Part shown: positions 34,609 through 43,512 of the stretch, piece after piece
How the letters are laid out: the number at the start of each line of letters is the position of its first letter
Position numbering within the stretch: the first letter of the stretch is position 1
From: Telluria sp042683405
GTDB taxonomy: Bacteria; Pseudomonadota; Gammaproteobacteria; Burkholderiales; Burkholderiaceae_D
Direction: 5' to 3'
Length of the DNA: 64,000 bases
Assembly (NCBI RefSeq): GCF_042683405.1
Contig: NZ_JBHUJS010000001.1
Span: 1-64,000 of the forward strand
Position numbers and translations under genes: made by a program
Notes under the pieces: generated by a model
What the model saw: the letters and a program-made list of their open reading frames with translations, nothing else
What the model was told of the DNA's origin: nothing
Databases searched by the model: none

Positions 34609-36407
34609 TACGCAAGTCCCTTCCCGGAGCGGGCGGCAAAGCGCACCAGTTCGCGCCCGTCCTCGCTACGTACGACCAGGCGGGTGAACAGGTTCAACTG
34701 GCCGTACATGCCGAGGAAGCGGTCGAGCACCTGGCAGAACACGTGCACACCGGTCCCCACGAATGCCGCGGGCGCAATCGACAGCCGTATTTCCACCCCC
34801 GGCATCATTGCAGCCACGGCGTCCTCGTGCACCCAGTCCATCGCCGGCGCAAAGGCGATGCCGGTGATGCCGTTGACCATTCGGGTCGCGGACGCGGAGT
34901 GCGACAGGTCGTACAGCAGCAGCATTTCCTGGAATTCGCGCAGGCCCAGGTTGGTGAGCGGCCTGCTTCCCAGCGCCAGCTGCGATACCAGCTTCCAATG
35001 CGATCCGCGTCCCCCCGGCGGCATGCACGGGAGGGTCGGCTTACGCAGCAGGCGGACGTGCGCGGCGCCAAAACTGCCGGTCGCCACCAGGTCGCCCTCC
35101 ACGGCGCCGCACGCCAGCAACGACGGCAGGGAGCCGTTGGAGCACAGCAGCTCGGTCGAAATCGTCTGCACGCCGGAGCGCGCGGGTTCAAGCTCCTGGT
35201 CTACCAGCGCAATACGCAAGGGTGGGCGCACGGCCCCACCGTCGCCGGAGTAATCGCGGCTGGCCACCCAGTAGGGCTTGTCCGGTTGGGCGTAGTGGGT
35301 GCTGTAGAAGGGCGTGAGCTCTACCACCTCTGGTGCCCCGCCGCTGGTATCGATGGTGCGGACCGCCTGCACGGCGACGATGTCGTAGGCGTCCGGCCGC
35401 CTCTCGTCTGCGCTCAGGATGTAGTCTGGCGAGGTATTGGTGACGGTAATCGGCACGCCGGGCCGCAGGAACAGGTTGACGGCGGGTGTGCAGCCGAGCT
35501 GCAGGTGCCGGGCGGACAGCCCGGACAGCATGCGCGCGCGGTCCGAGTCGAGCGCCACGTCGCGCAGCACGATGTGCAGCGTGCCGCCGTTGCGCGCAAG
35601 CGGCGCTTCCTCCAGGATCGACGCGAGGTCGATGTCGAAGAAGTTGAACTTCTCGGCGAAGGCGAAGAATTCGGTCAGCAGGCGGTAAGCGGGATGGGAA
35701 CGGTCGTCCGTTGGCATCATCGCCTCGTCATCGCCGAAGCCGACGGGCAGCAGCGGCACGGAGCGCAGCCGCGTCCAACGCGCGGATCCGGGCAGGACCA
35801 CGTACGCTGCGATCGCATTCAGGAACAGCGTGTCGCGCAGCGTGGCGCTGAACGAACGGTCGCCGTCGATGAACACGCGCGCGCGCTGCGGCGACTCCGG
35901 CTCCAGGCCGCTCCAGCCGATGCTGATGCGCGCGGTCGCGTCCTGCGGCAACCCTGCGGCAGGGGCGGCGATGTCGGGCGAGTACGCGGCACTGGTGATA
36001 TGGAAGGAGGCCAGGTCAACGTCATACACGGTGGTGAACGTGCACTTGACGCCGTCGACAGGTTCGGAAGCCATTTGCGTGCCGCGCGCAATGCGCTGCG
36101 GCCTTGCGCCGGCACCGGCGATGAACTGGACCACTGTGCTGGAGGGGAATTGGCGCAGCAGCGCGGGCTCGATCGATCCGAGGATCGCTTCGGTCAGCCG
36201 GGGGTAGCCATCGTCGTGCCGTTTCGCGGCGCGGCCGGCGAGCATGGCCAGCGCCTGGATGATGCGTTCGACCAGCGGGTCCGCGCTTTCGCCGCCGCCC
36301 GGGCCGCCCAGCAGGCCCGTCAGTGCAGGATAGCGCTCGCAGAGCTGCTTGCACTCGTCGCGCAGGAAACCCAGTTCGCGCTCGTAGTATGGCAACAGGC
36401 TGTCCAT
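34608..36407 (-). CDS. tssF: type VI secretion system baseplate subunit TssF
   Basis: A 599-residue baseplate protein (VasA/ImpG family). It begins MDSLLPYYERELGFLRDECK, the conserved TssF start, and contains LVERIIQALAMLAGRAAKRHDDGYP and the LTEAILGSIEPALLRQFPS segment. An in-frame extension to 36653 has no support and would overlap the divergent lpxR-like gene. tssF is the first gene of the minus-strand cluster tssF-tssG-vgrG-effector-immunity. tssE, which usually precedes it, and all other tss genes are missing from this locus. Confidence 0.9.
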   Translation of the reverse strand: MDSLLPYYERELGFLRDECKQLCERYPALTGLLGGPGGGESADPLVERIIQALAMLAGRAAKRHDDGYPRLTEAILGSIEPALLRQFPSSTVVQFIAGAGARPQRIARGTQMASEPVDGVKCTFTTVYDVDLASFHITSAAYSPDIAAPAAGLPQDATARISIGWSGLEPESPQRARVFIDGDRSFSATLRDTLFLNAIAAYVVLPGSARWTRLRSVPLLPVGFGDDEAMMPTDDRSHPAYRLLTEFFAFAEKFNFFDIDLASILEEAPLARNGGTLHIVLRDVALDSDRARMLSGLSARHLQLGCTPAVNLFLRPGVPITVTNTSPDYILSADERRPDAYDIVAVQAVRTIDTSGGAPEVVELTPFYSTHYAQPDKPYWVASRDYSGDGGAVRPPLRIALVDQELEPARSGVQTISTELLCSNGSLPSLLACGAVEGDLVATGSFGAAHVRLLRKPTLPCMPPGGRGSHWKLVSQLALGSRPLTNLGLREFQEMLLLYDLSHSASATRMVNGITGIAFAPAMDWVHEDAVAAMMPGVEIRLSIAPAAFVGTGVHVFCQVLDRFLGMYGQLNLFTRLVVRSEDGRELVRFAARSGKGLA

Positions 36408-36564
36408 CGCTCCCCTTGCATCAAAGCATGAGGACAAATCTTTGCCGATAAGCACGAGCCGAACGTTGATCTTTGCCAAGATCTCGCGCCAGTCGACTTT
36501 GCGCAAAGTATCTCGAGTGCAACCGCATAGACTCCGCTTGTCACCGACACGACGTGGAGGCCGA

Positions 36565-37593
36565 ATGCGGCACAGCCCGCCTGCCCTGCTGCTCCTGCTT
36601 GCGCTTGGCGCCGGGTCCTGCATCGCCCACGCTTCCGCGGGCAGGCACGTCACGTTCGAGAATGACCGCTTCTACGATACCGACCGCTACTACACCAACG
36701 GCATCCAGCTGTCGCTCACCCGTGCCGGAGGCGACAAGCCGGGGTGGGCGCGGTGGGCCTGCCGGGAATTCGGATGTGCGGATGCCGCGGTCCAGCATAG
36801 CGTGCACAACCTGGGCCAGATCATGTACACCCCCGTGGTGATCTCCGAGCCGCAACCCCAGCCGTTCGATCGCCCCTGGGCCGGCCTGCTCTACTACGAG
36901 CGCGGCTACACGCTGGTCGCGCCGGACCAGAAGACGTTGACAACGCTGACATGGCTGGCCGGCGTCACCGGCCCGGCCTCGCTGGCCGAACAGTCGCAGA
37001 AGCTGGTGCACCGGGTGATGGACATTCCGCCGCCGCAGGGCTGGCACAACCAGGTCGGCGGCACGCTCGGGCTGATGGCCACCGTCGAAAAGCGCCGCGC
37101 GTTCGAGGCGCTCAGTGCAGACTGGAGCAGCGGAATGCAGCTGCGCTCCGCCGTGTACTGGCGCCTGGCGCTAGGCAACGTCATGACCCACGCGGGCGCC
37201 GGCATTGCGGTCGCTCTGGGCAGGGACTTGCCGCTGGTCGTCGGCAGCCCGTCGGGCATCCAGAACAAGGCCAGGGCGGTGCCGGCGCTCGATGCCGCCT
37301 GCCTGCTCAAGTGGCTGCGCTGCACGACCTTCGCCAGCGCCGAGGTTCGTGCAGTGGCGTACAACGTCTTCCTGGACGGGCGCATCGGGCGCGACGATCC
37401 CGAGGTGGACAGCCGGCCCTTCGTCGGCGAAACCTCGGTCGGGATGCGGCTCGACCTGCCCCGCTCGCGCAGCGCCAGCCATGGTCCGTGGTTCCTGCAG
37501 TTGAAGGTGACGCGGCGCTCGAGGGAATTCCGCTCCGCCCGGCCGGTCTACAGCCACACCTTCGGGTCGATCTCCGCTGGCGTCGACTGGTGA
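36565..37593 (+). CDS. LpxR-family lipid A 3'-O-deacylase-like outer membrane protein
   Basis: A 342-residue outer membrane protein of the LpxR/DUF2219 family. A signal peptide ends near residue 24 (AHASAG). The conserved N-terminal motif FENDRFYDTDRYYTNGIQLS carries the Asn-Asp pair known to be important in LpxR, and the remainder has the alternating pattern of a beta-barrel ending in GVDW. The start has GGAGG five bases upstream. It is divergent from tssF; the 157-base gap holds the promoters of both. Confidence 0.82.
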   Translation: MRHSPPALLLLLALGAGSCIAHASAGRHVTFENDRFYDTDRYYTNGIQLSLTRAGGDKPGWARWACREFGCADAAVQHSVHNLGQIMYTPVVISEPQPQPFDRPWAGLLYYERGYTLVAPDQKTLTTLTWLAGVTGPASLAEQSQKLVHRVMDIPPPQGWHNQVGGTLGLMATVEKRRAFEALSADWSSGMQLRSAVYWRLALGNVMTHAGAGIAVALGRDLPLVVGSPSGIQNKARAVPALDAACLLKWLRCTTFASAEVRAVAYNVFLDGRIGRDDPEVDSRPFVGETSVGMRLDLPRSRSASHGPWFLQLKVTRRSREFRSARPVYSHTFGSISAGVDW

Positions 37594-37652
37594 ATGGACG
37601 AGGTACAAGCTGCGTTCTATACTGTTCGGAAACCAACTCGCCCTGACCCGCC

Positions 37653-38054
37653 ATGCGCCGTGCCTTCGTCCTCCTCTTGCCCGTCCTGCTCGCCGGCTGC
37701 GTTCGTGATTCGGCGACGTATTACATCAGCGGTAACGAGCACACCGTGACGGTGCGCGCCGAGCAGCCCTACTTCTGGGACGACAGCGTCGACCTGTCGT
37801 TGCTGGCGGCGCGCCTGCCCGAATGCCAGCGCCTGTTCCGGCTGGCGAAAGCCGCACCCGGCCTGGCGCTCACGCTGCACTCGGATGGGGACAACGCGTT
37901 CACCCTCAAATCGGACGCAGGCACCTGGAGTTTCGAGACCGAACGCTGCACGATGCTGGAACCAAAACCCGCCACTGGCGAGCTCATCGGCACCTTCCGG
38001 CTGGAAGGAAAGCAGATGGTGTTTGCCCCTGCGGCGCCTTCCGCCGCGCCCTGA
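37653..38054 (+). CDS. small lipoprotein of unknown function
   Basis: A 133-residue predicted lipoprotein. The signal peptide MRRAFVLLLPVLLAGC ends at the lipid-modified Cys16. The mature part is short and beta-rich, with two further Cys (ECQRLF, ERCTML). I do not recognise a family. It follows the lpxR-like gene by 59 bases and may be co-transcribed with it. Confidence 0.65.
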   Translation: MRRAFVLLLPVLLAGCVRDSATYYISGNEHTVTVRAEQPYFWDDSVDLSLLAARLPECQRLFRLAKAAPGLALTLHSDGDNAFTLKSDAGTWSFETERCTMLEPKPATGELIGTFRLEGKQMVFAPAAPSAAP

Positions 38055-38315
38055 GCGCCGCCTGCGATGACGCTTTGTCGCAACATACCCGACAGGATTT
38101 GATACATTTGGTGATATTTGCATCGACTATGTGTATCATCTCATCAGTTGCAGAAAAGAACTGTTCGTTGTTAAAAAGCAAGTAATTCACGTAGCGCGAC
38201 TCATCAGCGCGTACAACTGACACCTCCCCCTGCGAATTCCGCGCCCCTGGTCCTCCCGGGGCGCAGCTGCGTCCGTGCGCGCCGCGCACGCCACACAATC
38301 AACAGCTACAACAAC
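38055..38315. promoter_or_regulatory. leader and promoter region of the chemoreceptor gene
   Basis: A 261-base gap with an A/T-rich first half (GATACATTTGGTGATATTTG near 38100) likely to hold the promoter, and a GC-rich, hairpin-prone second half before the start codon. I see no recognised riboswitch core in it. Confidence 0.35.
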
Positions 38316-39944
38316 ATGAGCATTGCAAATTTGAAGGTAGGAACCCGCCTTGCACTTGGGTTCGGATGTGTCTGCGTCGTTCTCCTGGCCACCATCGGGA
38401 TCGGACTGGTCGAACTGGGCGTCATTCGCGGCGGCACCAAATTGATCGCGGAAGACAAATGGCCGAAGATCCAGCACCAGCAGGAAGCACTGACCCAGGT
38501 CGACGAGATCGCGATCGCCCTGCGTAACATGATGCTGAACGCGGACCCGGCGGACCGCAGCGTCCAGAAGAAGGCCATCCTGGCCGCCCGGGAAGACGCC
38601 AACAAGGCGCTTGCCTACCTCCAGGACAAAGTGAAGTCCGAGAAAGGGACGGCGAAACTGCGCGAGATTATGGCCAACCGGGAAAAGTACCTGGCCGGGC
38701 AGAACGCCCTCATCGAACTCATCGAGGCAGGCCAGGATGAGGAAGCGAAAGCCTACCTCAAAAACAACCTGCGGCCTGTTTTGCGTGCGTACAAGCTGTC
38801 GCTGGAAGCGATGATCGACCACGAAATCACCCAGATCAATGCCGCTGCGGTGGAGGCGGACCTCACCTACGCCAATGCGCGCAACGTGATGATCGGCCTT
38901 GGCGTCCTGGCGCTGCTGGTGTCGGGCGGCGTCGGGTACGTGATTTCGCGCAGCCTGCTCAAGCAGCTGGGCGGCGAACCGGCCTATGCAATGGACATCG
39001 CCGCCGAGATCGCCTCGGGCAACCTCGGCGTCCAGGTCCGGGTTGCCGAAGGCGACCGCTCCAGCCTGATCCACGCACTGAACGAGATGCGCGCCCAGCT
39101 TGCCACGGTGGTGCAGGAAGTTCGCTCGGGCACCGACCTGATCAACACCGCTGCCAGCGAAATCGCCGCCGGCAACCAGGAGCTGTCGGCGCGCACCGAA
39201 CAGCAGGCCAGCGCGCTCGAGGAAACCGCATCGTCGATGGAAGAGCTGACCACGACCGTCGCGCAGAACGCCGACAATGCGCGCCAGGCCAACCAGCTGG
39301 CGATGTCGGCATCGGGCGTGGCAAAACAGGGCGGCGCCGTGGTGGCCAAGGTGGTCGACACGATGGCCGCGATCAACACTTCCGCGCGCAGCATCGTCGA
39401 CATCATCAGCGTCATCGATGGCATCGCGTTCCAGACCAATATCCTGGCGCTGAATGCGGCGGTGGAAGCGGCACGCGCCGGCGAACAGGGCCGCGGCTTC
39501 GCCGTGGTGGCGACGGAAGTGCGCACGCTCGCCCAGCGTTCCGCCGCCGCAGCCAAGGAAATCAAGCTGCTGATCGATACGTCGGTGGAGAATGTGGACG
39601 CCGGTGCGCGCCTGGTCGACCAGGCCGGCGCGACGATGGCCGAGATCATCGAGAGTGTCAGCCGCGTCACCGACATCATGAGCGAGATCGCCGCGGCCAG
39701 CACCGAGCAGCAGGCCGGCATCGAGCAGATCAACCAGGCCGTAACCGACATGGACGACGTCACCCAGCAGAATGCGGCCCTCGTGGAAGAGGCGGCGGCA
39801 GCGTCGGCGTCGATGCAGGAACAGGCTGCGGCGCTGGCCGACGTGGTCGGCGTGTTCAGGATGGAGTCGGGGGGCCGGGCCCCGCGTCCGGCAGCGCCGG
39901 GCCATGCGGCGCGCGTCCGGCTGCCGCGCGCGCTCCCGGCGTAA
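38316..39944 (+). CDS. methyl-accepting chemotaxis protein
   Basis: A 542-residue chemoreceptor. Transmembrane helix 1 lies at about residues 12-32 and helix 2 at about 191-212; between them is a four-helix-bundle (4HB_MCP-like) periplasmic sensor domain with no obvious ligand motif. A HAMP region follows. The long cytoplasmic coiled coil has the highly conserved hairpin tip around IAFQTNILALNAAVEAARAGEQGRGFAVVA (about 370-400), which contacts CheA and CheW. The C-terminus lacks a clear CheR-docking pentapeptide. A 261-base leader precedes it; no che genes are adjacent. Confidence 0.93.
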   Translation: MSIANLKVGTRLALGFGCVCVVLLATIGIGLVELGVIRGGTKLIAEDKWPKIQHQQEALTQVDEIAIALRNMMLNADPADRSVQKKAILAAREDANKALAYLQDKVKSEKGTAKLREIMANREKYLAGQNALIELIEAGQDEEAKAYLKNNLRPVLRAYKLSLEAMIDHEITQINAAAVEADLTYANARNVMIGLGVLALLVSGGVGYVISRSLLKQLGGEPAYAMDIAAEIASGNLGVQVRVAEGDRSSLIHALNEMRAQLATVVQEVRSGTDLINTAASEIAAGNQELSARTEQQASALEETASSMEELTTTVAQNADNARQANQLAMSASGVAKQGGAVVAKVVDTMAAINTSARSIVDIISVIDGIAFQTNILALNAAVEAARAGEQGRGFAVVATEVRTLAQRSAAAAKEIKLLIDTSVENVDAGARLVDQAGATMAEIIESVSRVTDIMSEIAAASTEQQAGIEQINQAVTDMDDVTQQNAALVEEAAAASASMQEQAAALADVVGVFRMESGGRAPRPAAPGHAARVRLPRALPA

Positions 39945-39965
39945 GAAGGAAAAGGGCCGGCCGGC

Positions 39966-40568
39966 CTACGGCCGCGCCCAGCCCCGGCGGATCGCCAGGC
40001 TGAACAGGCGCTGATACACGGGAATGGTCAGCGCCAGCACCGCTTTCACCGCGCCGCGGGCCTGCGGCTGGGTCGACAATGCCGCCACGCCCAGCGCCAT
40101 GAGCAGCGCCCCTGCCATGTCCAGCGGGAAGTGAACACCCACATACACCCGGGCCCATGCGGTCGCCAGCGCTGCCAGCAGCATCCACAGGCCGAGCGCA
40201 CGGGTGTGGACGGACGACAGCAGCACGAACGCCATGGTGAACATGATCGTGGCGTGATCGCTCGGGAACGAACTGTCCCCATCATGCTGCAGGATATTTT
40301 CCGCAAGCCCCACCACGAACGGCCGCTGGCTGAACCACACCAGCGCGACGATCCCATTCGCCAACAGCGCAAAGGCAACAGCGAGCGCTGCGCGCATCGC
40401 GACGGCGCGGACTTCCGGCGTGCCGCGCAACCACATTAACGCCAGCATCGTCGGCACCAGCATGATCAGCCACTCGGCCGCGGCCACCGCGAGCATCAGG
40501 CGCGGGCCATGCAGCCCCGGTCCGGCATGCATCAGGGAAAATAACGAATGGTTAATGTTTTCAAACAT
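39966..40568 (-). CDS. PAP2-family phosphatase (undecaprenyl-diphosphatase-like)
   Basis: A 200-residue membrane protein with about five to six helices. The PAP2 active-site motifs are visible: WFSQRPF (motif 1, Arg-Pro), SFPSDHATI (motif 2, PSxH type) and ARVYVGVHFPLDM (motif 3, RxxxxxHxxxD). The pattern resembles BcrC-type undecaprenyl pyrophosphate phosphatases, which recycle the lipid carrier for cell-wall synthesis. It is convergent with the chemoreceptor gene, 21 bases away. Confidence 0.85.
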   Translation of the reverse strand: MFENINHSLFSLMHAGPGLHGPRLMLAVAAAEWLIMLVPTMLALMWLRGTPEVRAVAMRAALAVAFALLANGIVALVWFSQRPFVVGLAENILQHDGDSSFPSDHATIMFTMAFVLLSSVHTRALGLWMLLAALATAWARVYVGVHFPLDMAGALLMALGVAALSTQPQARGAVKAVLALTIPVYQRLFSLAIRRGWARP

Positions 40569-40613
40569 GCCATAACATTACCTTAACTAAAAAAATGCTG
40601 GGTTGAATCGTGC

Positions 40614-40946
40614 TCAACCGTACGCGCCTTCGCCAGCCGGCGCGGCGCCGAGCCGGGTACGCAGCCGGGGGATCAGTTCCTGCTGCCCGGCCAGCTCCAT
40701 GGCGCGTTCCAGCAGGGTCCTGTCGCCATCCCTGCCCATCGTCCACTGGGTGAAGTACTCGTGGACCGTGCGCCAGGGCGGGAAGTGGGGAGGCAGGCTG
40801 CGCCAGGGAATGCCCGTCTCGAGCAGGTACATGACGGCCTCGAACACGTTGATGAGGTCGTGGACACGCGGACGGGTACGGCGGCGCGCACCCTCCAGCA
40901 GGGCGCGGGCGGGGGCGAATTGCTCGGGAGTGAGAGGTGCGGCCAT
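40614..40946 (-). CDS. stand-alone transposase N-terminal domain protein (DUF4096, IS5-type remnant)
   Basis: A 110-residue protein. Residues 4-75 match the DUF4096 N-terminal domain of IS5-family transposases: LTPEQFAPARALLEG, VFEAVMYLLETGIPWRSLPP and FPPWRTVHEYFTQW. The DDE catalytic domain that normally follows is absent; instead the frame continues with an unrelated tail and a normal stop. No inverted repeats are seen around it. It is either a deletion remnant or a retained DNA-binding protein. Confidence 0.65.
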   Translation of the reverse strand: MAAPLTPEQFAPARALLEGARRRTRPRVHDLINVFEAVMYLLETGIPWRSLPPHFPPWRTVHEYFTQWTMGRDGDRTLLERAMELAGQQELIPRLRTRLGAAPAGEGAYG

Positions 40947-40999
40947 GGCTGCTCCAAATAGGCTTGGAGCGCGCACATGGCCCGCAAGTTCCGCTGAAC

Positions 41000-41012
41000 G
41001 GGGACGGTCCCC
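41000..41012. repeat. GGGGACGGTCCCC repeat
   Basis: A single copy of the family, seven bases beyond the folE stop codon. Confidence 0.65.
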
Positions 41013-41018
41013 CGGGTC

Positions 41019-41582
41019 TTAGTCGCGCGCGAGGGCGAGGAACTCGGTGCGCAGCGCCAGGTTCGGCTGCAGTTCGCCCAGCATGGCGGAGGTGATGGTT
41101 TCTTCGCCCGGCGTGCGGATGCCGCGGCTTTCCATGCACATGTGGCGGCACTTGACCACCACGCCGACCGCCTTCGGCTCGAGCGCGCTCATCAGGGCTT
41201 CGGCGATCTGGATGGTCATGCGCTCCTGCACCTGCAGGCGCTTGGCGAAGCAGTCCACCAGGCGGGTCAGCTTGGACAGGCCGACGATCTTGCCGTTCGG
41301 CAGATAACCGATGGTCGCCTTGCCGAAGAACGGCGCCAGGTGGTGCTCGCAATGGCTGTACACGGGAATGCCGCGCACGACGATCAGTTCGTTGTACTGC
41401 TCCGCGCCGTCTTCGAACGCCTTCAGCAGTTCCACCGGGTCCATGTGGTAGCCCGACGTCCAGTGCTTCCACGCCTTGGCCACGCGCGACGGCGTCTCGT
41501 GCAGGCCGGCGCGGTCCGGATTTTCGCCCAGGCTCTCGATCAGGCGGCGCCAGTCGTTTTCGGTGAATGCGTCGTTGGACAT
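41019..41582 (-). CDS. folE: GTP cyclohydrolase I
   Basis: A 187-residue enzyme that converts GTP to dihydroneopterin triphosphate, the first step of folate/tetrahydropterin synthesis. The zinc ligands are in SHCEHHLAPF (C78, H81) and RHMCMESRG (Cys near 150). Other hallmarks are PNGKIVGLSKLTRLVDCFAK and LQVQERMT. The length is that of the short proteobacterial form. It is monocistronic here and divergent from the following membrane protein gene. Confidence 0.96.
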   Translation of the reverse strand: MSNDAFTENDWRRLIESLGENPDRAGLHETPSRVAKAWKHWTSGYHMDPVELLKAFEDGAEQYNELIVVRGIPVYSHCEHHLAPFFGKATIGYLPNGKIVGLSKLTRLVDCFAKRLQVQERMTIQIAEALMSALEPKAVGVVVKCRHMCMESRGIRTPGEETITSAMLGELQPNLALRTEFLALARD

Positions 41583-41727
41583 AAGTAGGAGCTACCAAAA
41601 AAATCAGTCGGGACGACAGTATATAGAAATCCCCGCTTCCTGTTGAATGAAGGAAGGTTTGATGTAAGGACAGCTAGCCCGGCCGCACAGGACTATGGTG
41701 AAACTATCAACGCTCCGGGAGACCGCC

Positions 41728-42576
41728 ATGTTCGGAAGCACCGTTCTCGAAGTGGCCATCGGCATGACGTTCTGCTATGCCTTCGTTGGCCTGCTGGTCA
41801 CCACCATCCAGGAAGCGATCGCGTCGGCCCTGCGCCTGCGCGCCCGCACCCTGCTCACCGCCGTCAAGGCGATGTTCAACGATCCCGGGTTCACCCGGCT
41901 GGCGCGGGACCTGTACGCGCATGCGCTGGTCAATCCGCGCGACGACGGTATGGCGCCGGTGCAGTCGGCGCTGGAGAACAAGCCCTCGTACATCTCGCCC
42001 AAGCACTTCGCGATGGCGCTGGTCGACATCATCCAGAGCGTGCCGAACAACTGGGAGCAACTGCGCAGCGACATCGACGCGCTGGAAGACCCGCAGGTGC
42101 GCAACGCGCTGCAAAGCATGTACCTGCGCGCGGACGGCAACATGGAGCGCTTCCAGCAATACCTGGCCAACTGGTTCGACAACACCATGGAGCGCGTCTC
42201 CGGCAGCTACAAGCGCCGCTCGGCGATGATCAGCCTGCTGATCTCGCTGACGATCGCAGTCACCTTCAACATCGACAGCATCCACCTGTTCAGCACCCTG
42301 TGGCAGCAGCCGACGCTGGCCGCGCAGCTCAAGCTGCCGGAAGCTTCGGTCAACGGCGATGCGCTGGCCGCGCTGCGCACGCTGCCGGTGGGCTGGGCGG
42401 AGTTCCCGCCGCGCCTGGACTCGGCCTTCCTGGTGCAGGTGGCCGGGTGGCTGCTGACTGCGGCCAGCAGCATGTTCGGCGCGCCGTTCTGGTTCGACCT
42501 GTTCCAGAGGCTGGTCAATATGCGCGGTACCGGCAGCAAGCCCAAGGACGCCGAGCCCGTGCCCCAGCGGGTCTAA
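41728..42576 (+). CDS. membrane protein of unknown function
   Basis: A 282-residue protein with about three to four hydrophobic helices: FGSTVLEVAIGMTFCYAFVG at the N-terminus, one near residue 170 (MISLLISLTIAVTF) and one near 235 (FLVQVAGWLLTAASSMF). The N-terminal segment resembles conserved membrane proteins that begin with VLDVAIGLVF-like sequence, but I cannot assign a function. ATG 41728 has GGGAG seven bases upstream; an upstream ATG at 41695 is less likely. Confidence 0.7.
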   Translation: MFGSTVLEVAIGMTFCYAFVGLLVTTIQEAIASALRLRARTLLTAVKAMFNDPGFTRLARDLYAHALVNPRDDGMAPVQSALENKPSYISPKHFAMALVDIIQSVPNNWEQLRSDIDALEDPQVRNALQSMYLRADGNMERFQQYLANWFDNTMERVSGSYKRRSAMISLLISLTIAVTFNIDSIHLFSTLWQQPTLAAQLKLPEASVNGDALAALRTLPVGWAEFPPRLDSAFLVQVAGWLLTAASSMFGAPFWFDLFQRLVNMRGTGSKPKDAEPVPQRV

Positions 42577-42586
42577 GGGGACTACA

Positions 42587-42622
42587 GGGGACTGTCCCTG
42601 CAAGGGACCGTCCCCAGCTTTT
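42587..42622 (+). terminator. GGGGAC/GTCCC repeat pair with T-run
   Basis: GGGGACTGTCCC (42587-42598) and GGGACCGTCCCC (42604-42615) can pair, and AGCTTTTTAT follows. It lies ten bases beyond the stop of the membrane protein gene and likely serves as its terminator; another half copy, GGACAGTCCCC, lies at 42661-42671 within the 3' end of nudC. Confidence 0.55.
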
Positions 42623-42646
42623 TATGTGCGGGACGGCCTTGTCCGC

Positions 42647-43477
42647 TCAGCGGTCGTCCTGGACAGTCCCCGGCCGGTGCGCATCGACCAGCATGGCGGA
42701 GATGGAGAACTGCGTGATCGGCTCGGGCCATTCGTCGTCCGGGCCGAACCAGCGCGCATCGGAGATCTCGGCCGTATCGAGGCGGATCTCGCCATCGAGG
42801 TAGTCGGCGGTAAAGGCCAGCATGAGCGAATGCGGGAACGGCCACGACTGGCTGCCGAAGTAGCGCAGGTTGTGCACGCGCAGGCCCACTTCCTCGTGCA
42901 CCTCGCGATGCACCGCTTCCTCCACCGATTCGCCCGCTTCGAGGAATCCCGCGAGCGGCGTGTAGCGCTTGGAAGGCGAGTGCACGTGCATGGCCAGCAG
43001 CACTGAGTCGCCCTTGCGGATCAGGACCATCATGGCCGGCGAGATGCGCGGATAGGCCAGATGGCCGCAGCCGCACCTTGCGCTGCGCTCGCTGGCGGAA
43101 AATTCGGTCGGCTTGCCGCAGGCGCCGCAGAAGCGGTGGGTGCGCGCCCATTCCACGATCTGGCCGGCGCGGCCGGCAAGGCCCAGCAGCTCGTCGTCCA
43201 CGCTGCCGAACATCGAGCGCAAGCCGCGGAACGCATGCCCAGCCGGCGCTTGCGCGCCGCTGTCGGCCCAGGCCGCGCGCACATAGCGGCCCTCATGCAG
43301 TCCGACGGCGTGGAAGCGGCCGGGCGGCAGCGCCAGCTGCGCCACCGCGTCCTCGCTGGCGAAGGACAGGTCGGGTTCGTGCACCAGCACGCGGCCGTCC
43401 GAGAAGACGAGCGTGAGCGGGTCGGCGTGCTCCACCGGCGCCATCAACGGGATAAACGAAGCGGGTGTTTTCAGCAT
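42647..43477 (-). CDS. nudC: NAD+ diphosphatase / NAD-capped RNA decapping Nudix hydrolase
   Basis: A 276-residue Nudix enzyme that cleaves NAD(H) to NMN(H) and AMP and can remove NAD caps from RNA. The zinc ribbon is CGAC ... CGCG with two C-x-(x)-C pairs. The Nudix box GFLEAGESVEEAVHREVHEEVGL-like segment has the catalytic REVHEE, and SQSWPFPHSLM is the family signature after it. The start at 43477 gives MLKTPASFIPL. It is 35 bases downstream of the histidine kinase gene on the same strand. Confidence 0.92.
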   Translation of the reverse strand: MLKTPASFIPLMAPVEHADPLTLVFSDGRVLVHEPDLSFASEDAVAQLALPPGRFHAVGLHEGRYVRAAWADSGAQAPAGHAFRGLRSMFGSVDDELLGLAGRAGQIVEWARTHRFCGACGKPTEFSASERSARCGCGHLAYPRISPAMMVLIRKGDSVLLAMHVHSPSKRYTPLAGFLEAGESVEEAVHREVHEEVGLRVHNLRYFGSQSWPFPHSLMLAFTADYLDGEIRLDTAEISDARWFGPDDEWPEPITQFSISAMLVDAHRPGTVQDDR

Positions 43478-43512
43478 GGGATCGTTCGAAAGGCGGCGGC
43501 GCGCGCCGCGCG

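Noticed and set aside
38055..38315. Possible riboswitch in the long leader of the chemoreceptor gene
   Set aside because: No recognised aptamer core (for example the c-di-GMP type) could be identified by eye.
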